The notes under the pieces were generated by a model that saw only the letters and a list, made by a program, of their open reading frames with translations, was not told where the DNA came from and made no database searches. 64,000 bases of DNA from Alphaproteobacteria bacterium (GTDB taxonomy: Bacteria > Pseudomonadota > Alphaproteobacteria > Rhizobiales > Beijerinckiaceae), in assembly GCA_021325385.1 (NCBI GenBank), contig JAJPHH010000127.1, positions 1 through 64,000 of the forward strand. The letters are read 5' to 3'. Of the stretch, positions 54,015 to 62,216 are shown in pieces; the first letter of the stretch is position 1; every line of letters begins with the position of its first letter. A program made the translations under genes and the position numbers.

Positions 54015-54751
54015 GGAAGCCGCGGATCAGGGCGCGGCGCAGAGCCGGCGGTTTGGGCTTCACTCTCCTGGAAGCGCTGCTTGGGGTCGCGCTTTCCGGC
54101 TTCGTCATTTACGCGCTCGCCATGATCGCCGGCCAATGGATCCCGAATTGGCGACGCAGCTTCGCCGAGGTGCAGCGTACGGAAATGCTCAGTCTTGGGT
54201 TGGAGCGGATGACGGCGGATCTGGCCGCGGCTGAATTCGTGACGCCCAACGCGGCGGCGAAGGACGTGTGGTTCGAGGGTCGCGGATTGTCGGTGACGTT
54301 TGTGCGCTCGGCGCTTGGGCCGAACGCCGCCAGCCGACTTGAAGTCATTCGCTTGGCCGAAACCGCCGACGAGCGCGGCTTCGCGCTCGTTCGCAGCCGG
54401 GCGCCGTTCGCGCCCTTGGGGCCGGGGCGGAGCCTTTCGGCCGTGAATTTCTCCGATTCCGTCGTGCTTGTCCGCGCCCCGTTCCGCGTTTCTTTTGCTT
54501 ATGCTGGGCCGGATCGGGTTTGGCGTGACGCGTGGGTCGCGAACCCGCGATTGCCGACGGCTGTCCGCATCACCATTCGAGACGCCGCCAGCGAGCAAGT
54601 GCTGGCGGCCTCCACGGCGACGCTGCTGCGCGTCGATGTCCCGCCCGAATGCGCGCTCGACAAGTCGCCCAGCCGCTGCGCGGAAGGTCTCAATTCGCCT
54701 GCCCCGGCGCCCCAGCCGGCGCGCCAGCCGTCTGCGGAGCAAACGCTGTGA
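54011..54751 (+). CDS. gspJ: Minor pseudopilin, GspJ type
   Basis: This is a 246-residue protein from TTG 54011, overlapping the gspI stop. A very basic leader (MRKPRIRARRRAGGLG) precedes FTLLEALLGVALSGFVIYALAM. The body matches GspJ by length and position, with the QRTEMLSLGLERMTADLAAAEFV block. The C-terminus is proline-rich. It forms the pseudopilus tip with GspI and GspK. Confidence 0.9.
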   Translation: MRKPRIRARRRAGGLGFTLLEALLGVALSGFVIYALAMIAGQWIPNWRRSFAEVQRTEMLSLGLERMTADLAAAEFVTPNAAAKDVWFEGRGLSVTFVRSALGPNAASRLEVIRLAETADERGFALVRSRAPFAPLGPGRSLSAVNFSDSVVLVRAPFRVSFAYAGPDRVWRDAWVANPRLPTAVRITIRDAASEQVLAASTATLLRVDVPPECALDKSPSRCAEGLNSPAPAPQPARQPSAEQTL

Positions 54752-55662
54752 CCGGGGCGCGGCCCCTGAAGCGCAGGGCGGGGCGGCGGCGGGAGTCCGG
54801 GTTCATACTCGTCGCCGTTTTGTGGATGATTGTCGCGCTCGCGCTTCTTTCGTCCGTCTACTCGCATTTCGTCTCGACGGCGCTCGCAAGCTCGCACATT
54901 CCGGATGAGCGCGTCCAAGCAGAAGAGGCGATCCGCTCGGCGATCGAACTTGCCGCCTACCAATTGCTGTCGGCGCCACGCGACGACCGGCCGACCAACG
55001 GCGTTTTCACCGTTCAGCTGGGAAAAGTCGGCATTGCAGCGCAATACAGATCGGAAGGGGCAAGGATCGACCTTAACGCGGCCCCCAAAGAGCTGCTGAC
55101 CGGCCTTTTCATCTCGGTCGGCGTCAACGACGCGGCCGCCGCGAACTATGCCGACCGTATCATCGGCTGGCGGAAAAAAGCGGAGCCGGAAGGCGTCAAC
55201 GAGGAGGCCTCGCTCTACAAGACCGCCGGACTGCCCTATCCGCCGCGACAGGGCCCTTTCGTCGATCCGCTCGAATTGTCGCTTGTGCTCGGCATTCCGC
55301 CTTTTATTGTCGACAAGGTGCTGCCTTTCGTCACGATCTACAACGGCAAGCGCGAGGTGGACGTCCTCAACGCCGACCCCGAAATTCTTTCCGCACTGCC
55401 GGGCATGACGCCGGCTGCTCTCGGCGCGGCGCTGGCGCAGCGCGCGCGCTTTCCGGACGACAAACAGGCGCTGATCGCCACATTGGGCCCGGCCGGCGGA
55501 TTTGCGACGACGGAGGGAAGAAACGCGTACCGCGCCTTGGTGAGCGTCGCGCTCGATCGAAAGCGTCACGTTCACGCCGATGTGGTTTTTCTTTTGCTCG
55601 ATGAAGGAGACGACCCGTATCGGATTTTGAATTGGCGCGACGATTTCGATCAACCTCTTTGA
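54748..55662 (+). CDS. gspK: Minor pseudopilin, GspK
   Basis: This is a 304-residue protein from GTG 54748, whose GTGA overlaps the gspJ stop; the longer frame upstream is a shadow of gspJ. The leader MTGARPLKRRAGRRRESG precedes FILVAVLWMIVALALLSSVY; GspK lacks the usual Glu5, as seen here. The alpha-domain has LNAAPKELLTGLF and the later ADPEILSALPGMTP. It caps the pseudopilus tip. Its length fits the family. Confidence 0.93.
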   Translation: MTGARPLKRRAGRRRESGFILVAVLWMIVALALLSSVYSHFVSTALASSHIPDERVQAEEAIRSAIELAAYQLLSAPRDDRPTNGVFTVQLGKVGIAAQYRSEGARIDLNAAPKELLTGLFISVGVNDAAAANYADRIIGWRKKAEPEGVNEEASLYKTAGLPYPPRQGPFVDPLELSLVLGIPPFIVDKVLPFVTIYNGKREVDVLNADPEILSALPGMTPAALGAALAQRARFPDDKQALIATLGPAGGFATTEGRNAYRALVSVALDRKRHVHADVVFLLLDEGDDPYRILNWRDDFDQPL

Positions 55663-55687
55663 GAGCTGGCGCGAACCGGATGATGTT

Positions 55688-56767
55688 GTGATCAATCTTC
55701 GCCAAATCGCCGCTTGGGCCTCACGCGTTCTCGACGACGCGGCGTCTTTTTTCGTTCGAATCGGCGATATTTTCCGCTCGACGCAGAAAGTCAGGCTGGT
55801 CGAACAGCCTGACGGGGCGTTCCTTCTCGAACAGAGCGGAAAGCGCGCCAAGTCAGGCCCGGTCGGCCCTGCTTTGCGCATCGCCGACGGAAAATTGGCC
55901 GAACCTATCCCGGCGAAAACGCGCACGATGCTCGCTGGCAGTCATCTCGAAATCACATTGCAGGCTTCCCGCTTCATATTTCGGCCGCTCGAACTGCCGC
56001 GCCGCGCGTCGGAATTCCTCGAAGGGATCGTCCGGGCCCAGATCGATCGGCTGACGCCGTGGAAACCGGCCGAAGCGGTATTTGGCTGGAGCGAACCGGT
56101 CCTTGCGGGCGCCGACCGCCTAGAAGTGACGGTCGCGGCCACGGCCCAGGAAGCGCTTCAGCCAGTCGTCCAGGCGTTCACGGCGCTCCAAGCCGACTCG
56201 ATTCAGCTCGCCACGCTCGCCGAAAGGGGGAGCGCGCCGGCCGCCCCCATTCGGGTCATGGCCACGGCCGCGGGAGGGGCTCTCAGGGCGAGGCGGGTCA
56301 GACGTTGGCTGATCGCGATTCTCGCAACGGCCGGGCTCGCCTTCGTGGCCGCCGTCGTCGCTTCCGTGGTGGTCGGCGGCCAACTCGAGGGGGAAAAGCA
56401 GGACCTCGCCCGCCGGATCGCCGACCGCAAGGCGGCGATGCTGAGCGGACGCGGATCTGCCGCCGATCAGGCTTTGCAGCGGCTGGCGGAAAAGAAGCAT
56501 GCGACTCCTTCCGCCGTGATAGTCCTCGAGGCGCTTTCGCAAACCCTGCCCGACGACACTTATTTGACTGAACTTCACATCGAACACGGCCAATTGCAGA
56601 TCGCCGGGTTGACGCGGGACGCGCCGGCCCTGATCCGGCTCATTGAACAATCTCAGCATTTTTCGCGCGCGACGTTCTTCGCGCCGACCACCAGAATGGC
56701 GAACGAAAACGGCGACCGTTTCCACATCCAGGCTCAAATCGAGCCGGTTTTCCCGACCCAACCATGA
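55688..56767 (+). CDS. gspL: Type II secretion protein GspL/PilN-like
   Basis: This is a 359-residue protein from GTG 55688. The cytoplasmic N-terminal part (about 1-200) has LEITLQASRFIFRPLELPRRASEFLEGIV, the HofM/GspL-like signature, then one membrane span at about 205-230. The periplasmic PilN-like part has VIVLEALSQTLPDDTYLTELHIEHGQLQIAGLT. It connects GspE to the inner-membrane platform. Its stop overlaps the gspM start. Confidence 0.88.
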   Translation: MINLRQIAAWASRVLDDAASFFVRIGDIFRSTQKVRLVEQPDGAFLLEQSGKRAKSGPVGPALRIADGKLAEPIPAKTRTMLAGSHLEITLQASRFIFRPLELPRRASEFLEGIVRAQIDRLTPWKPAEAVFGWSEPVLAGADRLEVTVAATAQEALQPVVQAFTALQADSIQLATLAERGSAPAAPIRVMATAAGGALRARRVRRWLIAILATAGLAFVAAVVASVVVGGQLEGEKQDLARRIADRKAAMLSGRGSAADQALQRLAEKKHATPSAVIVLEALSQTLPDDTYLTELHIEHGQLQIAGLTRDAPALIRLIEQSQHFSRATFFAPTTRMANENGDRFHIQAQIEPVFPTQP

Positions 56768-57321
56768 CCCTGACCTCCATCTTCAAAGCCGGGCCGGGGC
56801 GAAAGCAAGCGCTCGCCGCCTTGATCTACGCCGGTTCTTTGGCGGCGCTGGCGCTCGCGATCCTTTGGGTCTTGTCCGGGCTCGCCGAGCAGGCGGCCTC
56901 GGTGTCGGCCCAAGAGAGCTTCCTCGACCAGATCGACAATCATAAATCGAAAGCCGGCGCCGGGGCGTCCGGCGACGCAAACGCCATGGGTTCGCCGTTT
57001 CTCGATGGCGAGACCATCACCGTCGCCGGCGCCTCGCTCCAGCAGCGGGTCGACGCAGCCGTGAAGACCGCGGGCGGCAATGTCCTGTCTTCCCAAATCG
57101 AACTGGATGGGCCACAATCCAAAGACGGTTTCGTGAGACTGACCGCCAACTTTGAAATTTCTCAGCCGGCGCTTCAGCAGGTTCTCTACGATCTCGAGGC
57201 TGGAATGCCGTTCCTTTTCGTCGACGCGCTGACGGTGCAAACGCCCCAGGCGGTTGGGGAGAAAGATGCGCGTATGCGCGTCTTGATTGGGGTGTCGGGC
57301 CAATGGCTGGCCAAGAAATGA
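56764..57321 (+). CDS. gspM: Type II secretion protein GspM
   Basis: This is a 185-residue protein with a short cytoplasmic N-terminus, one membrane span at about 17-40 and a periplasmic ferredoxin-like domain (VTVAGASLQQRVDAAVKTAGG, FEISQPALQQVLYDLEAGMPFLFVDALTVQ). Length and place after gspL fit GspM. ATG 56764 overlaps the gspL stop (ATGA). It partners GspL. Confidence 0.87.
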   Translation: MTLTSIFKAGPGRKQALAALIYAGSLAALALAILWVLSGLAEQAASVSAQESFLDQIDNHKSKAGAGASGDANAMGSPFLDGETITVAGASLQQRVDAAVKTAGGNVLSSQIELDGPQSKDGFVRLTANFEISQPALQQVLYDLEAGMPFLFVDALTVQTPQAVGEKDARMRVLIGVSGQWLAKK

Positions 57322-57923
57322 AGACGGCGAAAATATTCTGCTGCGCTGTCCTGTTGGCCGCGTCGCAGAGCGCGGCAAGAGAAGTCGAGCGGCTCGACCC
57401 GCGGCCGCCGGCGCTGGAGGGCGTCGCGCCGGCTGAGGCCCCGGCGCCGCGGGCCGCCCTGCCAAGCGCTGGCCAGGCGAAGCCGGGCAGCGCCGCCAAT
57501 CCGCTCTGGGCTATTCCCTTGCGGACCCTTTCGGCGACCCGAGATCGCCCCCTCTTTTCTCCATCTCGCCGCCCGCCGGCCCCGGTGATCGTCGCGGCGC
57601 CTGCGCCCCCGCCCAAGCCGATGCCCGTGGCCCTGAAGCCCGCCCCGCCGGAAGAGCCGCCGTTCCTGCTGCTCGGCACGATCGTCAGCGATAATCAGAA
57701 ATTCGCCTTCCTTTTCAATACGAGCACGAAATTGGTCAAACGTCTGAAGGAGGGCGAGCAAGAGGCGGGCTGGCGCGTGATCGCGATCGATTTTCGATCC
57801 AGCGTCGTCGAGAAGGACGAGCGGGCGGTGACCTTGGGTTTGCCAAAGCCAAACGACGCCAAACCAGCCGGATCCGCAGGCTTCGGGCCGAGAGTCGTGG
57901 CGCCTTCGCCCGACAATCTCTGA
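57318..57923 (+). CDS. Type II secretion GspN/GspC-like protein
   Basis: This is a 201-residue protein from ATG 57318, overlapping the gspM stop (ATGA). The N-terminus MKTAKIFCCAVLLAASQSAA is a signal peptide or anchor. A proline-rich part follows, then LWAIPLRTLSATRDRPLFSPSRRPP, a segment typical of GspN/GspC homology regions, and LLLGTIVSDNQKFAFLFN...LKEGEQEAGWRVIAID, the HR domain that contacts the secretin. It probably serves as the GspC-type bridge to GspD, as no other gspC is present. Last gene of the gsp operon. Confidence 0.78.
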   Translation: MKTAKIFCCAVLLAASQSAAREVERLDPRPPALEGVAPAEAPAPRAALPSAGQAKPGSAANPLWAIPLRTLSATRDRPLFSPSRRPPAPVIVAAPAPPPKPMPVALKPAPPEEPPFLLLGTIVSDNQKFAFLFNTSTKLVKRLKEGEQEAGWRVIAIDFRSSVVEKDERAVTLGLPKPNDAKPAGSAGFGPRVVAPSPDNL

Positions 57924-58169
57924 TGAGAGCGTCGCCAAGACATCGGTGACGCGTTGAATGACCGCGCCGGCTGGCTGCGGATTGCTCCCGGCGCTCAGCC
58001 GTTATAGGACATGATGCGGATTCGTCCAGGTTTGCCGATATTCTATAGTTGCAAATTGCCGCCAAACTCGCGTGCTTTGCTTCTGACCGGTTGAAGGCAA
58101 ATTCAATCATCGGGTTGAAGTTCGATCCATCAGAGGTCCGAGAACGCTGTTTTCGCAACCTGGGGAACA

Positions 58170-59579
58170 ATGAAGATCATCCCGGTCATCATGTGCGGCG
58201 GCTCCGGCACGCGGGTTTGGCCCGAGTCCCGCGAGAGCCTGCCCAAACAATTCATTCCGCTCGTCGGCGAGACTTCGACCTTTCAGTCGATCGTCAAAAT
58301 GTTGGCCGATCGAACGACCTTTGACGAGCCGATCATCATCACGAATATCGACTATCGTTTTCGCGTCGCCGAGCAGCTTCAGGAGATTGGCGCGACAGGC
58401 ATGATCGTGCTCGAGCCGATCCGGCGGGACAGCGGACCGGCGGTGGCGACCGCCGCGATCCTTGCCGCCAAAGCGGCGCCCGACGCGGTGGTGGCGGTTC
58501 TCGCCGCCGATCACGTATTCGGCGACGGAAAAGCGTTCATGGAGCTCTGCCGCGAAGCCGGCGAGTCGGCAAAGAAGGGCGCCATCGTCACCTTCGGCGT
58601 CAAGCCCGATCACGCCGCGACAGGTTATGGCTATATCCGCCCGGGCGAGCTGCGCGACGAAACTGGGGTGCGCAAGGTCGCCGCCTTCGTCGAGAAGCCG
58701 GACTCAGCCACAGCGGCGCGCTTTGTCGAGGAAGGCTATCTGTGGAATTCCGGCAACTTCGTCTTTCGCGCCGACATCATGTTGGAGGAGCTCAAACGAT
58801 TCGAGCCGGATATGGCGAGCGCAGCCGAAGAAGGGGTCGCCAAAGCGCGTAAAGATCTCGATTTCCTCGTGCTCGACGGCGAGAGCTTCGCAAAGGCCCC
58901 GAAGAAGTCGATCGATTACGCGGTGATGGAGCGCACCGACAAGGCGGCGGTGATTACGGCGAATGTCGGCTGGTCCGATGTCGGCGTCTGGTCGACAGTC
59001 TGGCGCTTGAGCGAGCGCGATGAAAGCGGCAACAGCTTGCGCGGCGACGCCGTTGCGATCGATTCTCGGAACGTTCTCGTGCGCTCGAACGGCCATTTGG
59101 CCGCGGTGGTCGGCCTTAGCGACGTGATCGTCGTGGCGACCGAGGACGCCGTGTTGGTCGCCAACCAGAGTCACGCAGACAAAGTCAAGCAGCTCGTCGA
59201 CCAGCTCAAGGCGCGCAATCGTCGTGAGGCGACGGAGCATAAGCGCTGCTATCGCCCCTGGGGTTATTACCAGAGCGTCGATATGGGCGCGCGCTATCAG
59301 GTCAAAAGGATCGTGGTCAAGCCGGGCGGGCGACTGTCCTTGCAAAAGCACTTCCATCGCGCCGAGCACTGGATCGTGGTGCGCGGCACGGCCGAAGTCA
59401 CGCGCAACGGCGAGATCCATTACGTGCACGAAAACGAATCCATTTATCTGCCGATTGGCTGCGAGCACCGCATGGCCAATCCCGGCAAGATTCCGCTCGA
59501 GCTGATCGAGGTTCAAACCGGCAGCTATCTCGGCGAAGACGACATCGTCAGAATCGAGGACGTCTACAACAGAGCGTGA
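58170..59579 (+). CDS. manC: Mannose-1-phosphate guanylyltransferase / mannose-6-phosphate isomerase
   Basis: This is a 469-residue bifunctional type II PMI/GMP. The guanylyltransferase part (1-330) has VIMCGGSGTRVWPESRESLPKQF; the usual R-L-W-P-L-S-R here reads V-W-P-E-S-R. Further on are FVEKPD, WNSGNFVFRAD, SIDYAVMERT and ANVGWSDVGVW. The cupin isomerase part (about 345-465) has RPWGYYQSVDMG, YQVKRIVVKPGGRLSLQKHFHRAEHWIVV and ENESIYLPIGCEHRMANPGK. It makes GDP-mannose. The GGGGAACA before ATG 58170 is a good ribosome site. With the phosphomannomutase at 60529 it supplies GDP-mannose for the surface glycan. Confidence 0.96.
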   Translation: MKIIPVIMCGGSGTRVWPESRESLPKQFIPLVGETSTFQSIVKMLADRTTFDEPIIITNIDYRFRVAEQLQEIGATGMIVLEPIRRDSGPAVATAAILAAKAAPDAVVAVLAADHVFGDGKAFMELCREAGESAKKGAIVTFGVKPDHAATGYGYIRPGELRDETGVRKVAAFVEKPDSATAARFVEEGYLWNSGNFVFRADIMLEELKRFEPDMASAAEEGVAKARKDLDFLVLDGESFAKAPKKSIDYAVMERTDKAAVITANVGWSDVGVWSTVWRLSERDESGNSLRGDAVAIDSRNVLVRSNGHLAAVVGLSDVIVVATEDAVLVANQSHADKVKQLVDQLKARNRREATEHKRCYRPWGYYQSVDMGARYQVKRIVVKPGGRLSLQKHFHRAEHWIVVRGTAEVTRNGEIHYVHENESIYLPIGCEHRMANPGKIPLELIEVQTGSYLGEDDIVRIEDVYNRA

Positions 59580-59630
59580 CGACCGTTTGCGCGTGCATTT
59601 TTCTGCTCGCGTGAAAGTCTGGGGGGAAGT

Positions 59631-60470
59631 TTGCGTAAATGCGTTTTCACGACGTTGATTGGCGGGTATGAGCGCCTCAACGAGCAACCCGTCGCATCGA
59701 GCTCCAATATCCCGTTTATCTGCCTGACGGACGATCCCAGCCTCGTTAGCGGCACTTGGCAAATTCGTCGCGTCGCGACGACCTTCGAGTTCGACGCCGT
59801 AAGGAGCCAGAGAGAGATCAAGCTGCGCCCCCATCGCTATCTCGATGATTACGACGCGTCTCTTTACATCGATAACAGCGTGCTTCTGAATGCGCCGCCC
59901 GAGCTCGTCTTTGAACACTATTTTGTCGAGAACGAGTTCTGTTTGCCGGAGCATAGTTTCAGAGACTCGGTGACCGACGAATTTTTAGCGGTGTCGGACG
60001 CCCAGCTCGACGATCAGACCAGGCTGTTCGAGCAGCTCAATCACTATGCGCTCGAGTGTCCCGAAGCCTTGGAAGAGCGGCCTTATTGGACGGCAATTCT
60101 ATTGCGCAATCACCGGAACGCGGCGGTGCGCGAGGCGCTTGATCTCTGGGCCGCCCATGTCCATAGGTATTCCCGTCGCGATCAGTTATCGGCGAACGTC
60201 GCGTTCCGGCGGGCAAACTACCGGCCCAACGCCTTCAAAATCGACAACCACCGTTCGTGGTTCCACTCATGGCCGCACACCGAAGGTCGCGACCGTGACA
60301 ATGGAATACGACGCCTATCCTATTCTCTCACGCCGCTGGTCGGCCGGCTCCGACAAATGGAGCAAGATTTGAGCCGCCAAAAAGCCGCCTTCGAGCGCCG
60401 CCTCGCCGAACTCGAGCAATTGTACGAGAAAGTATTGTCGGAGAAAAATCAACCAGAACGCACTGAATGA
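59631..60470 (+). CDS. DUF616/TOD1-MUCI70-like glycosyltransferase-domain protein
   Basis: This is a 279-residue protein from TTG 59631, supported by a GGGGGGAAG site just upstream. VFTTLIGGYERLNEQP, FICLTDDP, WQIRRV, REIKLRPHRYLDDYDASLYIDNSVLL and a later PYWTAILLRNH follow the DUF616 pattern, related to plant TOD1/MUCI70 proteins. The conserved YIDNS in place of the usual YIDGN/YLDSD acid motif may bind metal. A C-terminal coiled coil is at about 245-275. The function is probably sugar transfer, inferred from family and from its place between the two GDP-mannose genes. Confidence 0.75.
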   Translation: MRKCVFTTLIGGYERLNEQPVASSSNIPFICLTDDPSLVSGTWQIRRVATTFEFDAVRSQREIKLRPHRYLDDYDASLYIDNSVLLNAPPELVFEHYFVENEFCLPEHSFRDSVTDEFLAVSDAQLDDQTRLFEQLNHYALECPEALEERPYWTAILLRNHRNAAVREALDLWAAHVHRYSRRDQLSANVAFRRANYRPNAFKIDNHRSWFHSWPHTEGRDRDNGIRRLSYSLTPLVGRLRQMEQDLSRQKAAFERRLAELEQLYEKVLSEKNQPERTE

Positions 60471-60528
60471 TTTCGAAATTGCACTCGCCACATAACGCGT
60501 GAGCCTCAGCTAAAGCCCCGATGGATCA

Positions 60529-62028
60529 ATGTACCCAATCCCGCAATCGGAACTCTCGGCGAATAGCTACGATTACGAATCGCGTCCCTTGGTGAAGCCG
60601 ACCGGCTTTCGCGAATATGACGCACGGTGGCTGTTCGAGAAGGAAATCAATCTCATGGGCGTGCAGGCGCTGGGCCTCGGCCTCGGCGCGCTGCTCCGCG
60701 AGATCGGCGTCGCGCCCGAAATCGTGACCGGTCACGATTTCCGCGCCTATTCTTCTTCGATCAAATACGCCCTTATCTCGGGGCTTATGGCCGCCGGCGT
60801 GCGGGTCCACGACATCGGCCTTGCGCTGACGCCGATGGCTTATTTCGCGCAGTTCGATCTCGACGTTCCGGCTGTCGCGATGGTCACCGCCTCTCATAAC
60901 GACAATGGCTGGACCGGCGTGAAAATGGGGGCCAAGCGGCCGGTCACGTTCGGGCCCGAAGAAATGGGCCGCCTAAAGGATATCGTCATTGGCGGCAAGT
61001 TTCGCTATGCGGAAGGCGGCGCCTATCGCTTTGTCGGGAATTTCCCGGCGCGCTACATCGCTGACCTGACCGCTCGGCCGAAGCTCAAGCGCAAGATCAA
61101 GGCGGTCGCGGCCTGCGGCAACGGCACGGCCGGCGCTTTCGCGCCTCGAATTTTGAACGCGCTCGGCGTCGATGTCGTACCCTTGGATACGAACCTCGAT
61201 CATACGTTCCCGCGCTATAATCCCAATCCTGAAGATCTTCACATGCTGCACGCGATGGCCGACGCCGTGCGCCAATCCGGCGCCGATCTCGCGCTCGGCT
61301 TTGACGGCGACGGCGACCGATGCGGCGTGGTCGACAACGAGGGCGTGGAAATCTTCGCCGACAAGATCGGCGTGATGCTGGCGCGGGATTTGTCCGCCCT
61401 GCATAGGGGCGCGACTTTCGTCGTCGACGTCAAATCGACCGGGCTGTTCGCCACCGATCCGGTTTTGATCGCCAACCACGCCAAGGCCGATTACTGGAAG
61501 ACCGGCCATTCGCATATCAAGCGGCGCGTCAGCGAACTCAACGCTTTAGCTGGCTTCGAGAAATCCGGCCATTTCTTCTTCAACCGGCCGATCGGCCGCG
61601 GCTATGACGACGGCCTGGTCACGGCGATTGCGATTCTCGATATGCTCGACCGCAACCCGGAAAAGTCGATGGCCGACCTCTACCGCGACCTGCCGCGCAC
61701 CTTCGGCTCGCCGACCATGTCGCCTTATTGCGCCGACGAGGTGAAATACGCGGTGGTCGATAAAACGACGAGCCGGATCCAGGCGATGCGCGATCGAGGC
61801 GAAAAGCTGGCCGGCCAAAATATCCGCGATATCGTAACGGTTAACGGCGTCCGCGTGACGGTCGAAGACGGCACATGGGGCCTGGTGCGCGCCTCATCAA
61901 ATAAGCCCGAACTCGTCGTTGTGGTCGAAAGCCCCGCGTCTGAAGCGCGCCTCCGCGACATGTTCAAGGCGATCGACGGCGTGTTGCGCGAGAACCCCGA
62001 AGTTGGCCAGTATAATCAAACGATCTAA
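60529..62028 (+). CDS. Phosphomannomutase/phosphoglucomutase
   Basis: This is a 499-residue protein of the alpha-D-phosphohexomutase family. The phosphoserine loop is TASHNDNGWTG (Ser122), the metal loop is GFDGDGDRCG (Asp259, 261, 263), the sugar-specificity loop is at about 340-365 (EKSGHFFF), and a phosphate-binding loop is near 445-460 (ASSNKPELVVVVE). It interconverts mannose-6- and mannose-1-phosphate (and possibly the glucose forms), feeding manC. It resembles the NoeK-type mutases of rhizobia. It is 58 nt after the DUF616 gene. Confidence 0.93.
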   Translation: MYPIPQSELSANSYDYESRPLVKPTGFREYDARWLFEKEINLMGVQALGLGLGALLREIGVAPEIVTGHDFRAYSSSIKYALISGLMAAGVRVHDIGLALTPMAYFAQFDLDVPAVAMVTASHNDNGWTGVKMGAKRPVTFGPEEMGRLKDIVIGGKFRYAEGGAYRFVGNFPARYIADLTARPKLKRKIKAVAACGNGTAGAFAPRILNALGVDVVPLDTNLDHTFPRYNPNPEDLHMLHAMADAVRQSGADLALGFDGDGDRCGVVDNEGVEIFADKIGVMLARDLSALHRGATFVVDVKSTGLFATDPVLIANHAKADYWKTGHSHIKRRVSELNALAGFEKSGHFFFNRPIGRGYDDGLVTAIAILDMLDRNPEKSMADLYRDLPRTFGSPTMSPYCADEVKYAVVDKTTSRIQAMRDRGEKLAGQNIRDIVTVNGVRVTVEDGTWGLVRASSNKPELVVVVESPASEARLRDMFKAIDGVLRENPEVGQYNQTI

Positions 62029-62216
62029 GGAAGCCGGTTTTTGCGCGGTTCGGGCTCCAGACCCTTGGCGGGAGAAGCCGTCGCTCACGCTTGATTCGCG
62101 ATAAAACAGGAAGTAAATATTTCGGTACATTACACTTTTTCAGTCTTCGCGAGTTTTTGCGGGAGGGGCGGCGCCGCTTTTCCGGAAACCCCCTGGATTG
62201 ATGGCGCGTAGATCAC

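Noticed and set aside
54499-55926. 475-codon minus-strand frame
   Set aside because: Antisense to gspK and gspL, which have clear family motifs.
57964-57994. Possible terminator hairpin GCGCCGG...CCGGCGC after the gsp operon
   Set aside because: The stem is only 7 bp with a 17-nt loop and no T-run follows; chance is likely in such GC-rich DNA.
58704-59954. 416-codon minus-strand frame
   Set aside because: Antisense to manC and the DUF616-like gene; no homology pattern visible.
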